Shown here one piece after another: positions 1 through 7,911 of a stretch of 64,000 nt of DNA (position 1 is its first letter; each line of letters opens with the position of its first letter). Source of the stretch: Lachnospiraceae bacterium (GTDB lineage Bacteria > Bacillota > Clostridia > Lachnospirales > Lachnospiraceae); NCBI GenBank assembly GCA_902363555.1, contig CABJAM010000004.1:251778-315777 (forward strand), given 5' to 3'. The position numbers and the translations under genes are program-made. Under the pieces are notes generated by a model, which was not told the DNA's origin, searched no databases, and worked only from the letters and a program-made list of their open reading frames with translations.

Positions 1-44
1 AAAAAAATAACTGGGCATAGGCACACCGCCGAAGCGCAATATAA

Positions 45-81
45 AAAATGGACCGAAGGCAAAAGCCCCACGGTCCATTTT
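45..81. terminator. Hairpin terminator at left edge
   Basis: An 11-bp inverted repeat (AAAATGGACCG at 45-55, CGGTCCATTTT at 71-81) has A-rich and T-rich flanks, so it could end transcription from both sides. It would serve a gene to the left of the window and the MATE gene that reads leftward. Confidence 0.7.
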
Positions 82-163
82 GCGCGAAGCAACGAGCCAA
101 ACTGGGGAGCTTGCTCACCAGTTTGGCGACTGCCGCGATCCGGCGAAGCCGGATGCACGAAGC
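81..163 (+). repeat. Dispersed two-hairpin repeat, family A copy 1
   Basis: Directly after the terminator. Stem 1 is GCCAAACTGG (96-105) with CCAGTTTGGC (118-127), capped by GAGC-TT-GCTC. Stem 2 is ATCCGGC (138-144) with GCCGGAT (148-154) around a GAA loop. Related copies lie at 40873, 43752 and, degenerate, 17641. It runs into the stop codon of the leftward MATE gene. Function unknown. Confidence 0.75.
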
Positions 164-1506
164 TATTTAGCTCCGATTTGTGTGTCCAGCTTCTTTTTAC
201 AGTAAAAGAAGGCGGGGATCAGAAAGATATCGGCGCATATCCATGCCAGCGGATGCGCCATACAGATGCCGGTAAAGCCGAGCCATTTCGCCAGGCAGAG
301 CCCGGCGAAGGTGCGGGCGCCCATTTCCATAATCCCGGCGGTGACGGCCAGACCGGAAAAGCCCATGCCCTGAATGGAAAATCGAACCGCATTTACAAGA
401 GTCAGCAGGCAGTATCCGCCGCTGCAAAAGAGCAGGAAACGGTAAGCGTAATCGATGATTTCCGTTTGGGAGCTTTCCAGAAAGAGTAAGGACAGATCCC
501 TGCCGGTGAAAATAATTATAACAAACAATACGGCTGAGGCGGCAAAGCCGCAGAGTGAAGCCAGGAGCAGGCCGCGGCCGATGCGGTCTGTCTTACCGGC
601 GCCGGCGTTCTGACCAGCAAACGGTGCCATCGTCTGGCCCAGGGATTCGATGGGGCAGGCGACAAAGGCATTGATCCGCTGGGCGGCGGTAACACCGGCA
701 ACAACGGAAGCGCCAAGGCTGTTGACGGCAGTCTGTATCACCAGTGTGCCGATCGCTGTGATAGAATACTGTAATCCCATGGGGATACCCATTTTACAAA
801 GGATTGCTGCATGTCTTTTTCTAAATTTCCATTCTTCCCGGGAGATTTTAAGGACCGGGAACTTTTTCTTCATATACCACAGGCAGATACCACCGGATAC
901 TGCCTGGGATATCACTGTGGCCAGAGCCGGCCCTTCCACACTCATATGAAATACAAGGATAAAAACCAGGTCCAGGACAATGTTGATGACCGAGGAAATG
1001 GCCAGAAACACGACCGGGGTTTTGCTGTCGCCCAGGGAGCGGATGATAGCTGCTAATATATTATAAAGAAACGTAAAGGGTATACCAAGAAAAATAATCA
1101 GTATGTAAATATAGGCGTAGCTAAATATTTCCTCCGGCGTATTCATAAGCTTAAGAATGGGGCGGCAGGCAATGGAAACGCCAAGGGTAAGCACGACTGA
1201 AAATGCTACGCACAGCCATGTGCTGTTAGCCACATAGCGCCGCAGATCGCTGTCATTGCGGGCGCCAAACATTTGGGCGACCGGGATGGCAAAGCCATTG
1301 CATACGCCGCTGCAAAAGCCGATAACCATAAAATTCAGGGAGGCCGTAGAACCGACGCCGGCCAGGGGATTAACGCCCAGCAGCTTTCCCACGATCATCG
1401 TATCCACCATGCTGTAAAACTGTTGAAACAGCATTCCCAGAAACATGGGGATCGCAAAGGATATTATTAATTTGAGTACAGAGCCTTTGGTCATATCTTT
1501 GGTCAT
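163..1506 (-). CDS. MATE family multidrug/Na+ antiporter
   Basis: Integral membrane exporter of the MATE family, expected to expel drugs or other organic cations in exchange for Na+ or H+. The 447-residue length fits the family. The protein has about twelve hydrophobic segments arranged as two homologous halves, with the conserved early part MFLGMLFQQFYSMVDTMIVG near residues 19-38. The open frame extends upstream, but I chose the ATG at 1506 because GAGGT lies 8 to 9 bases before it and the protein then starts MTKDMTKGS, typical for this family. It is divergent from an AraC regulator that may control it. Substrate cannot be read from sequence. Confidence 0.9.
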   Translation of the reverse strand: MTKDMTKGSVLKLIISFAIPMFLGMLFQQFYSMVDTMIVGKLLGVNPLAGVGSTASLNFMVIGFCSGVCNGFAIPVAQMFGARNDSDLRRYVANSTWLCVAFSVVLTLGVSIACRPILKLMNTPEEIFSYAYIYILIIFLGIPFTFLYNILAAIIRSLGDSKTPVVFLAISSVINIVLDLVFILVFHMSVEGPALATVISQAVSGGICLWYMKKKFPVLKISREEWKFRKRHAAILCKMGIPMGLQYSITAIGTLVIQTAVNSLGASVVAGVTAAQRINAFVACPIESLGQTMAPFAGQNAGAGKTDRIGRGLLLASLCGFAASAVLFVIIIFTGRDLSLLFLESSQTEIIDYAYRFLLFCSGGYCLLTLVNAVRFSIQGMGFSGLAVTAGIMEMGARTFAGLCLAKWLGFTGICMAHPLAWICADIFLIPAFFYCKKKLDTQIGAK

Positions 1507-1539
1507 AATTAAATACCTCATAAATTGGACAGAATTATT

Positions 1540-1565
1540 GTAACAGTTCAGAAGGCCGAACTTAC
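1540..1565. repeat. GTAACAGTTC palindrome, family B
   Basis: GTAACAGTTC (1540-1549) faces GAAC-TTAC (1558-1565) with one bulged position. It lies in the divergent MATE/AraC promoter region. One of about eight copies of a short palindromic repeat scattered between genes in this window. Confidence 0.6.
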
Positions 1566-1674
1566 GGTTTATTTGCAATTTGTAATTTTAGTGCATTATT
1601 ATACTTGTATCAATAACAAAATGGAAGTATACTATAACAAAAGCGACAGAAAAGCATATCTGGGGGGAGCAGCG

Positions 1675-2556
1675 ATGGCTAACGGAAATGACAGTGTTTT
1701 TACTGAGAATGGTCAGGAGATCCGTTCCAGAGGTACGGCCCAGTTTCCATGCGCCGTGTACCGCTGGAATCCGAAGATGACGTATATACGGTGGCATTGG
1801 CATGAAGAGTATGAATTTTCCGTGATAAAGAAGGGGCCTATGACGGTCTGCGCCGGGCAGCAGAGCTTCGTCCTTGAAACCGGCGACGGTCTTTTTATCA
1901 ATTCCGGAACGATCCATCATATACCTTTCCAGGAGGTGGATGACTGTGACAAAATGGACATTGTATTTCACGGAAAGGTGGTCTATGGCTCTTATGACAG
2001 TGCTTTGTGGCAAAAGTATATGCGGCCCATGACAGCCTGTGCCGGTTTGGAGACTGTAGCGCTGCATCGGAATATTCCATGGGAGCGGCAGGTTCTGGAC
2101 CTGTTGGAGCGGGCCGGCGCTTCGTGTGAAAGCTGTGAGGATGGGTATGAGTTTGATGTGAAGGAGGATTTGCTTCAGGTTTTTAAATTACTCTATAAAA
2201 ATGGCCTTCCGGTAAGGTCCGGGGAAGCTGCTGACAGCAGCCGCGATACGGACCGGGTGAAGGAAATGCTTAACTTTATCCACAGCCATTACAGGGAGGG
2301 CATCCATCTGGCGGATATTGCCGCCAGCGCCAGCATATGTGAGCGGGAATGCCTCCGCTGCTTTAAGGAGCTGATCCGTCTGTCGCCAATTCAATATCTG
2401 ATCCATTACCGCATTGAAAATGCCTGCCGGATGATCAAGGAGCTGCACTGTAATATTACAGAAATCTGTGAGGCCTGCGGTTTTGAAAGCCCCAGCTACT
2501 TTTCAAAAACGTTTAAGCGTATCGTCGGGTGTACTCCGAGGGAATATCGGAGCTGA
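1675..2556 (+). CDS. AraC family transcriptional regulator
   Basis: DNA-binding regulator of 293 residues. The N-terminal half is a cupin-like sensing domain with the pattern WHWHEEYE at residues 40-47. The last 100 residues hold two helix-turn-helix motifs of the AraC type, ending with the family signature FESPSYFSKTFKRIVGCTPREYR. The open frame reaches back to 1525, but a GGGGGGAG ribosome site at 1662-1669 selects the ATG at 1675. It is divergent from the MATE exporter, so control of that gene is plausible but inferred. Its ligand is unknown; the cupin architecture often goes with sugar-responsive regulators. Confidence 0.9.
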   Translation: MANGNDSVFTENGQEIRSRGTAQFPCAVYRWNPKMTYIRWHWHEEYEFSVIKKGPMTVCAGQQSFVLETGDGLFINSGTIHHIPFQEVDDCDKMDIVFHGKVVYGSYDSALWQKYMRPMTACAGLETVALHRNIPWERQVLDLLERAGASCESCEDGYEFDVKEDLLQVFKLLYKNGLPVRSGEAADSSRDTDRVKEMLNFIHSHYREGIHLADIAASASICERECLRCFKELIRLSPIQYLIHYRIENACRMIKELHCNITEICEACGFESPSYFSKTFKRIVGCTPREYRS

Positions 2557-2576
2557 ACGGATGATTTGAACGGGGA

Positions 2577-2616
2577 TTAAAGCGTAACAGTTCAGGGGAA
2601 CGGATTGTTACTTTAA
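2577..2616. repeat. GTAACAGTTC palindrome, family B
   Basis: TTAAAGCGTAACAGTTC at 2577-2593 faces GAAC..GTTACTTTAA ending at 2616. The outer arm extends beyond the family core. It lies just after the AraC stop codon, where it could also act as a terminator. Confidence 0.65.
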
Positions 2617-2681
2617 AGCAGCTAAAAAAATAATACGGCGTCCAAACAGCGGCAGCCGGTAATCATCTGGGAGGACTTTTT

Positions 2682-3590
2682 GTGTATACTTACACCTGGT
2701 ATCAATGGCTTTTATTCTTTTTTATTTACTGTTTTTTCGGCTGGGTTTTTGAATCCACCTATGTTTCTATCTGCCAGAAACGGCTGGTCAACCGGGGCTT
2801 TCTGCATGCGCCCATGCTGCCGCTGTATGGCAGTGGGGCGATCCTTATATTATTTGTGTCGATCCCTGTAAAGGAGAACTGGCTTCTCGTCTATATTTTA
2901 GGGGCGCTGGCGGCCACGGTGCTTGAATATGTGACCGGGGTGTCCATGGAATTTTTATTTAAGGTACGCTATTGGGATTACAGTCATAAGCTGCTGAATT
3001 TTCAGGGGCAGATCTGTCTGACGTCCACACTGGCCTGGGGGGCGCTTTCTGTTTTATTGACAGAGTTTATCCACCGGCCGATCGAAGCGTTTGTTGTAGA
3101 TAATATACCGGAGCTGGCAGGGATCATTATTTCCTTAGTTGTATTGGCAATCTTTCTTGCAGATCTGGTCGTTTCTTTCCGCGATGCAATCAAGCTGAGA
3201 GGTATACTGGAAAAGATGACCGAGGTGCGGGAGGAGATCGAGGCGTTGCAGAAGCGTCTTGGGGAGCTTTCCCAGGAAAAGCTGGAGCAGTTGGATGCGA
3301 TTAAAGAGGAAAGCTTTGAGTGGCTTACCGGTCTGAAGGATGGCGGCGCAGAGCGTATGGCTTCCAGAAAGCGGGCGGCTGAGGAGGCCTTCGGCAGTCT
3401 GAGTGAAGATATCCGGGCACAACTGGAACAGCGTATGGAGCACTTCAGAGCCAGCTATAAGAGCATGAAGGTACGCCCCTATAATGTAAAATATTCGATT
3501 TTAAAGCGTAATCCGTCAGCCGCTTCCAAAAAGTTTGAAGCAGCATTAAATGAGTATAAAAAGCGTGTCATGGAGAAAAAAGGAAAGTGA
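2682..3590 (+). CDS. CmpB-type putative ABC transporter permease with coiled-coil tail
   Basis: Membrane protein of 302 residues that fits the family annotated as putative ABC-transporter type IV (CmpB-like). The N-terminal two thirds has about five hydrophobic helices, beginning WYQWLLFFFIYCFFGWVFES. It includes the family-typical RGFLHAPMLPLYG and a VLEYVTG segment. From about residue 185 the protein becomes charged and heptad-rich, predicted coiled coil. Start is GTG at 2682, with GGGAGG at 2669-2674. The permease label is a family name only; no partner ATPase is nearby and its real role is unknown. The HD gene downstream follows after 4 nt. Confidence 0.75.
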   Translation: MYTYTWYQWLLFFFIYCFFGWVFESTYVSICQKRLVNRGFLHAPMLPLYGSGAILILFVSIPVKENWLLVYILGALAATVLEYVTGVSMEFLFKVRYWDYSHKLLNFQGQICLTSTLAWGALSVLLTEFIHRPIEAFVVDNIPELAGIIISLVVLAIFLADLVVSFRDAIKLRGILEKMTEVREEIEALQKRLGELSQEKLEQLDAIKEESFEWLTGLKDGGAERMASRKRAAEEAFGSLSEDIRAQLEQRMEHFRASYKSMKVRPYNVKYSILKRNPSAASKKFEAALNEYKKRVMEKKGK

Positions 3591-3594
3591 TTTT

Positions 3595-4074
3595 ATGAAT
3601 AACAGACAACGGACATATTTTCAGAGGGAAATCCGCAGGCTTATGGAGGCTGGGGAGGTGCGGAAAATGGAACGTTTTATACAGCACGGCTCCGTTACAT
3701 GTTTAAGTCACAGCCTGGATGTGGCAAAGGGAAGCTATGCCCTTGCCTGCCTGCTGCGGCTCCATGTGGACTCACGCGCTCTTATACGGGGAGCGCTGCT
3801 CCACGATTATTTCCTTTATGACTGGCATGAAAAGGATAAGAGCCACAGGCTCCATGGCTTTCGTCATCCGGGCTTTGCCCTGAAAAATGCCCGCCGGCAT
3901 TTTAATCTCAGTCCCATCGAGGAGGAGATCATACGAAAGCACATGTGGCCATTGACCATAATTCCGCCCACATGCAGGGAAGCAGCCATTGTCTGTCTCG
4001 TGGATAAATATTGTTCAACCCGGGAAACCGTGTACGGCTTCCGGAACCGTCTGCTGCGCTCCGGTGCAGTTTAG
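3595..4074 (+). CDS. HD domain protein, probable metal-dependent phosphohydrolase
   Basis: Small 159-residue protein with the HD-superfamily pattern: H in CLSHSLDVA, the paired HD in GALLHDYFLYDWH, and further histidines in HGFRHPGFA. Such proteins use a metal to hydrolyse phosphate esters or nucleotides; the substrate here is unknown. The ATG at 3595 sits 4 nt after the stop of the upstream membrane protein, with an AAGGAAAG site. The upstream in-frame ATG at 3550 would overlap that gene and is less likely. Probably co-transcribed with the upstream gene. Confidence 0.8.
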   Translation: MNNRQRTYFQREIRRLMEAGEVRKMERFIQHGSVTCLSHSLDVAKGSYALACLLRLHVDSRALIRGALLHDYFLYDWHEKDKSHRLHGFRHPGFALKNARRHFNLSPIEEEIIRKHMWPLTIIPPTCREAAIVCLVDKYCSTRETVYGFRNRLLRSGAV

Positions 4075-4123
4075 GTATTGCGCTGATGCGCAGGCAGAGC
4101 GCACGAATAGAAAGGAGCCGATC

Positions 4124-4642
4124 ATGGCCAAGTCAAAGGAGATTAAAACAAATGCCATGCGCTTTCTGGACCGTCAGAAGGTCGACTATGAGGTTATCCA
4201 GTATGAATGCGATGCGTTTACCGATGGTGTTGCCGTGGCCAAAAAGACCGGCGTGCCGGTGGAACAGTCATTTAAAACACTTGTGACCGAGGGAAAGAGC
4301 AGAAATTATTATGTATTTGTCCTTCCTGTGGATCAGGAGCTGGATTTAAAGGCGGCGGCCAGGGCCGTGGGAGAGAAGTCTGTGGAAATGATCCATGTTA
4401 AGGATATTCAAAGTATTACGGGCTATATTCGGGGCGGCTGCAGCCCGCTGGGAATGAAAAAGAACTACAAGACGGTGGTGGATGAAAGCGCCCGCAGCTT
4501 TGACTGGATCGCTGTCAGCGGCGGCCGGATCGGATCGACGATAAAAATAGCGCCGGAAGCCCTGGTGAAAGTGACGGGGGCTGTATGCGTGCCGGTGGCC
4601 GAGGCGCGGTTGGACCGGAATGAAAATGAGGGATGCGGCTAA
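4124..4642 (+). CDS. ybaK: Cys-tRNA(Pro) deacylase, YbaK/EbsC family
   Basis: Trans-editing enzyme that removes cysteine wrongly attached to tRNA(Pro). The 172-residue single YbaK domain matches the family. Recognisable parts are the N-terminal KTNAMRFLDRQKVDYEV, the catalytic-lysine segment VPVEQSFKTLV, and the C-terminal GYIRGGCSPLGMKK and SGGRIGSTIKIAPEAL. The open frame extends upstream to 3989, but AAAGGAG at 4111-4117 selects ATG 4124. A strong GC hairpin separates it from the convergent lipid kinase. Confidence 0.9.
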   Translation: MAKSKEIKTNAMRFLDRQKVDYEVIQYECDAFTDGVAVAKKTGVPVEQSFKTLVTEGKSRNYYVFVLPVDQELDLKAAARAVGEKSVEMIHVKDIQSITGYIRGGCSPLGMKKNYKTVVDESARSFDWIAVSGGRIGSTIKIAPEALVKVTGAVCVPVAEARLDRNENEGCG

Positions 4643-4682
4643 AGTTCCGGGGCATGGCCCTGAAGCGCAGCGAAGAAACACC

Positions 4683-4715
4683 GCCCGGGGGCACGGCCAG
4701 GTCGTGCCCCCGGGC
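4683..4715. terminator. Bidirectional GC-rich hairpin
   Basis: Perfect 13-bp inverted repeat GCCCGGGGGCACG / CGTGCCCCCGGGC with a 7-nt loop, between two convergent genes. There is no long T run after it, so termination in both directions is likely but not certain. Confidence 0.65.
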
Positions 4716-4720
4716 CACGT

Positions 4721-5653
4721 TTAGTAGATGAAGTGGATTTTTCCGGCCTCGCACCACACCTCGATTTCTTTTCTCGGGTGATAGGTTTCACCGTCAGTAT
4801 GCACCGCATAAGGATGCTCCAGTACAAGCTTCATATGCTTGTATCGGATATTTTCGATGCCTTTAAAGCGCACATGCTTTCCTTTAAATGCAAAGAGCAG
4901 CTTGCAGGCAAGACCGGGCTTGGATATACCATGGACGATGCAAAGGTCCAACTGGCCGTCGTCGGGAACAGCTTTCGGGGCAAACTTAAAACCGCCGCCC
5001 TCGTAGGGCAGGTTATGGCTGGCGGCAAAATAGAGTTTGTCCAGATGGAAAAAGCGGCTGCCGTCCAGGGTGATGGAAACCGTCTGCGGCTGGATACGCA
5101 GGAGCTTGTCGATGGCGATAAGCATGTAGGTCAGCTTGCCAAGGTGGATAAAATTAAGTACATTTTTTATTTTGGAGTGCAGCGCTTCATCGGTGATATA
5201 AGCGTCATAACCGATACCACTGCTGACAATAAAGCGTTTGGGCTTTTTGCCCGGAGCTTTGACGACGCCGCAGTCCAGCCATGCTTCGTGCTTTTCGTCC
5301 AGAATGCTTTTAAGTCTTTCCACGGGCGTGCATCTGCGTGGAAGATAGGCACGGGCGAAATCATTGCTGGAGCCTGTGGGAATGTAGGCCAAAGTAACCA
5401 GTTCTGTGTTATAAAGACCGTTGACCGCCTCATTGAGCGTGCCATCGCCGCCGAGGATAATAAGGGTCAGCGGCTTTTTTGCGTCTTCGCAGAGCTGGCG
5501 CACAATCTGTGTGCAGTGGCCGCTGTATCGGGTTAAAAATGCTTTATAGCGGTATTGGTGCTCATCCAGCCAGGGCTTGATCTCCTGGGTCCATATACGT
5601 TTTCCTTTTCCGGTCTGGGACCTTGGATTGATGATAAAATAGGCGTTGACCAT
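4721..5653 (-). CDS. Diacylglycerol kinase-family lipid kinase (YegS/DgkB-like)
   Basis: Soluble lipid kinase of 310 residues that probably phosphorylates diacylglycerol or a related lipid with ATP, feeding phospholipid recycling. The nucleotide-binding GGDGTLNEAVNG motif is at residues 68-79 and the second signature IPTGSSNDFAR at 91-101. The C-terminal half carries the usual beta-sandwich with a VHTDGETY stretch near the end. The ribosome site is weak. The gene starts 5 nt after the VOC gene upstream, so translational coupling is likely. The exact lipid substrate is not readable. Confidence 0.88.
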   Translation of the reverse strand: MVNAYFIINPRSQTGKGKRIWTQEIKPWLDEHQYRYKAFLTRYSGHCTQIVRQLCEDAKKPLTLIILGGDGTLNEAVNGLYNTELVTLAYIPTGSSNDFARAYLPRRCTPVERLKSILDEKHEAWLDCGVVKAPGKKPKRFIVSSGIGYDAYITDEALHSKIKNVLNFIHLGKLTYMLIAIDKLLRIQPQTVSITLDGSRFFHLDKLYFAASHNLPYEGGGFKFAPKAVPDDGQLDLCIVHGISKPGLACKLLFAFKGKHVRFKGIENIRYKHMKLVLEHPYAVHTDGETYHPRKEIEVWCEAGKIHFIY

Positions 5654-5658
5654 GGCGC

Positions 5659-6048
5659 TTATCTGGAATAATCGAAAAGTTCGATACGCTCACCGGCAGG
5701 ACCGCGGAAGAATATATTTTTGACGCCATTGGGATAGAAATCCGGCATTTTTGAGATTTCTTCCGTTTCAAATACGATTCCTTTGGCCTTTAACTGCTCA
5801 ACCAGCGCTTCGATGCCCTGGACATTAAGTGCCACATGATCCACCACGCCGGCGTGATCTACGGCGCCGCTTTGCACAAATTCGATGATACATCCGCCGC
5901 ATTCGACAAACTCCAGGCACAGATCGCCAATGGCGTAGCTGTAAAATGAGCGGAAGCCCAGGTTATTCATGTAAAACTCAGCGCATTTCTTTGCATCGTC
6001 GGTCATAATCCCGATGTGGGCCAGACCGGTGACTAAACAATCTTTCAT
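5659..6048 (-). CDS. VOC (glyoxalase/bleomycin resistance) family protein
   Basis: Single 129-residue vicinal-oxygen-chelate protein with two beta-alpha-beta-beta-beta modules. Candidate metal ligands sit at conserved places: H in GLAHIGIMTDD, E in LCLEFVE, H in VDHVALNV and E in GERIELFDY. Members include glyoxalase I, dioxygenases, epimerases and drug-binding proteins; sequence alone does not decide which. GGGAGGT precedes the ATG. First gene of a two-gene operon with the lipid kinase, under the promoter at 6121-6149. Confidence 0.85.
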   Translation of the reverse strand: MKDCLVTGLAHIGIMTDDAKKCAEFYMNNLGFRSFYSYAIGDLCLEFVECGGCIIEFVQSGAVDHAGVVDHVALNVQGIEALVEQLKAKGIVFETEEISKMPDFYPNGVKNIFFRGPAGERIELFDYSR

Positions 6049-6120
6049 TATTATGTACCTCCCGTATCCTGATATATTATTTGCACAGGCAAAGCTCTGT
6101 AAGCTTTGACTCTCAGGTTT

Positions 6121-6149
6121 AGTATATCAGACTGGCAGAGAAATTACAA
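6121..6149 (-). promoter_or_regulatory. Promoter for VOC/lipid kinase operon
   Basis: On the minus strand, TTGTAA and TATACT are separated by 17 bases, about 70 bases before the VOC start codon. Matches sigma-A spacing. Confidence 0.6.
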
Positions 6150-6187
6150 TCATCCGTATATAACGGACGCGGCAAATTTCATTTCGG

Positions 6188-6205
6188 CATTTTGGCGTCA
6201 AAATG
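6188..6205. promoter_or_regulatory. Palindrome upstream of the liv promoter
   Basis: CATTTTG-GCGT-CAAAATG, perfect 7-bp arms, about 180 bases before the liv promoter and 40 bases before the leftward promoter's -35. A regulator site is possible; none is known. Confidence 0.35.
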
Positions 6206-6385
6206 TATGTTTATTAGGATAAAACTGTTAAGTTGTACGAATAATTGTCGAAAGCGGGGAAATACAGGAAAAAATAGGGTGACATAATCTTGATAATGTA
6301 CGTACAGTGAAGACAATGTGTGTCTGACATATACATAAAATGACGCCCGTTTTGCCTCAACTTGCATTTTTGATCGCTAAAATCG

Positions 6386-6414
6386 TTGACAAATGAAACA
6401 AAACAAAGTATTAT
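6386..6414 (+). promoter_or_regulatory. Sigma-A promoter of the liv operon
   Basis: TTGACA at 6386-6391 and TATTAT at 6409-6414 with a 17-base spacer, about 68 bases before livJ. The livJ ribosome site AGGAGG follows. Confidence 0.85.
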
Positions 6415-6481
6415 ATGATACAAAGTTTCTGCTTTTGAGGCGGATAACTTTATAGCTTCAAAAATTAGGAGGATAAGTATT

Positions 6482-7768
6482 ATGAAAAAAGTATTAAGTT
6501 TATGCTTAGTGCTCGTGATGGTGCTTTCTTTGGCAGCCTGCGGCGGTAACTCTGCTCCGGCTGAGACAAAGGGCAGCGATGCACAGACAAATGCAGCCGA
6601 AACAAAACCGGCTGAGACAAACGCAGCGGATACAAGCGCCGCTGACGATACACAGGCTCCGGATGCCGGCGAAACACAGGCCCCGGCTGCCACAGGAGAC
6701 ACCGAGGAATATATTATCGGTGGTATGGGCCCTCTGACCGGCTCTGCAGCTTCCTACGGTATTTCTGTTAAGCAGGGTGCCGAGGTTGCTATTAATGAGA
6801 TTAATGCCGCCGGCGGTGTGGTTGTAGATGGCAAGACTTACACATTCAAGCTGGAGTTCGCAGATGATGAAGCCAGCGAAGATAAAGCGATCAATGCTTT
6901 TTACAGCCTTGTAGATAAAAAGATCCAGGCGCTGGTAGGTGCAACGACCAGTGGTGCCAGCATCGCTATTTCTGATCTGACATACGAAGAAGGGATACTT
7001 CAGGTAACGCCATCCGGTTCCGCCATTGACTGCGCTAAGAACCCGAATGCATTCCGTATCTGCTTCACAGACCCGCTCCAGGGTGAGACGATGGCTGATT
7101 TCATCTATAATGATCTCGGTTACACAAAGGTTGCTGTTATGTACAGTAATACAAGTGATTATGGTGTAGGTATCAAGGATGCCTTCGAGGCGAAGTTTGA
7201 AGAACTTGGCGGTTCGATCGCCGCTTCCGAAGCTTTTGGCGACAACGATGTGGATTTCAATACACAGTTGACCAAGATCAAAGGAACCGACGCTGAAGCC
7301 ATTTTTGTACCTGGTTATTATCAGGCGGCTACATATATTACAAAACAGGCTGCTGATATGGGCCTTGAGCTTCCGTTCCTTGGCAGTGATGGCTGGGATG
7401 GTGTTCTTGGCACTGTAACCGATGCTTCTACAGTTGAAGGTGCTATTTTCCTGAGTCCGTTCTTTGCAGCGGATACCAACGAAAATGTTGTTAAGTTTGT
7501 AGATGCTTATAAGGCCGCTTATAATGCCACTCCAGACCAGTTTGCAGCAGACTCCTACGATGCCGTTTACGTGATCAAGGCTGCCATGGAAAAAGCCGGC
7601 AGTATTGAAAGTGATGCGATGATCGCAGCGATGACCGAAATCTCCGTAGCCGGTCTGACCGGTGCCGGTTCTGAAATCACCTTCACTGCTGAGGGTGAGC
7701 CGAACAAGGGCGCTATGTTCATTCAGATCAAGGATGGCCAGTATACAGATTATAAGGCAAACAAATAA
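6482..7768 (+). CDS. livJ: Branched-chain amino acid ABC transporter, substrate-binding lipoprotein
   Basis: Extracellular receptor that captures Leu, Ile, Val or a related ligand and delivers it to LivHM. A 19-residue lipoprotein signal peptide ends in LAAC (lipidated Cys20). A Thr/Ala/Pro-rich linker of about 50 residues follows, then a type I periplasmic-binding fold beginning YIIGGMGPLTGSAASYG. The 428-residue length is normal. It is the first gene of livJHMGF, with a terminator-like hairpin just after it. That hairpin should give more binding protein than membrane components. Ligand specificity within the family cannot be fixed from sequence. Confidence 0.92.
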   Translation: MKKVLSLCLVLVMVLSLAACGGNSAPAETKGSDAQTNAAETKPAETNAADTSAADDTQAPDAGETQAPAATGDTEEYIIGGMGPLTGSAASYGISVKQGAEVAINEINAAGGVVVDGKTYTFKLEFADDEASEDKAINAFYSLVDKKIQALVGATTSGASIAISDLTYEEGILQVTPSGSAIDCAKNPNAFRICFTDPLQGETMADFIYNDLGYTKVAVMYSNTSDYGVGIKDAFEAKFEELGGSIAASEAFGDNDVDFNTQLTKIKGTDAEAIFVPGYYQAATYITKQAADMGLELPFLGSDGWDGVLGTVTDASTVEGAIFLSPFFAADTNENVVKFVDAYKAAYNATPDQFAADSYDAVYVIKAAMEKAGSIESDAMIAAMTEISVAGLTGAGSEITFTAEGEPNKGAMFIQIKDGQYTDYKANK

Positions 7769-7790
7769 TTCGCAGATATAACGGATTTTG

Positions 7791-7822
7791 GACGGCGTGT
7801 TCGAGGTGGCACGCCGTCTTTT
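7791..7822 (+). terminator. Attenuating terminator between livJ and livH
   Basis: GACGGCGTG (7791-7799) pairs with CACGCCGTC (7810-7818), followed by TTTTCT. Its place inside the operon suggests partial termination that raises livJ over the rest. Confidence 0.8.
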
Positions 7823-7911
7823 CTCTGTAATAAAATAAAAACGGTTGCTTTTTCATAAAATTTATCGGATAATAAATAAATGAAAGAACTTAAGAAGAAA
7901 GGCGGAGGGCG

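Larger units (their letters stand above)
6049..6481. other. Divergent intergenic region with two promoters
   Basis: No gene seen. It holds a leftward promoter (6121-6149), a rightward promoter (6386-6414), a small hairpin CAAAGCT/AGCTTTG at 6090-6108 in the leftward leader, and a perfect palindrome CATTTTG-GCGT-CAAAATG at 6188-6205 that could be an operator. Confidence 0.7.

Noticed and set aside
4733..5536. 267-codon open frame antisense to the lipid kinase
   Set aside because: Shadow of the clear GGDGT-containing kinase on the other strand.
6049..6481. Leucine-responsive riboswitch or T-box before livJ
   Set aside because: The promoter lies only about 68 bases upstream of the start codon, leaving no room for such a leader.
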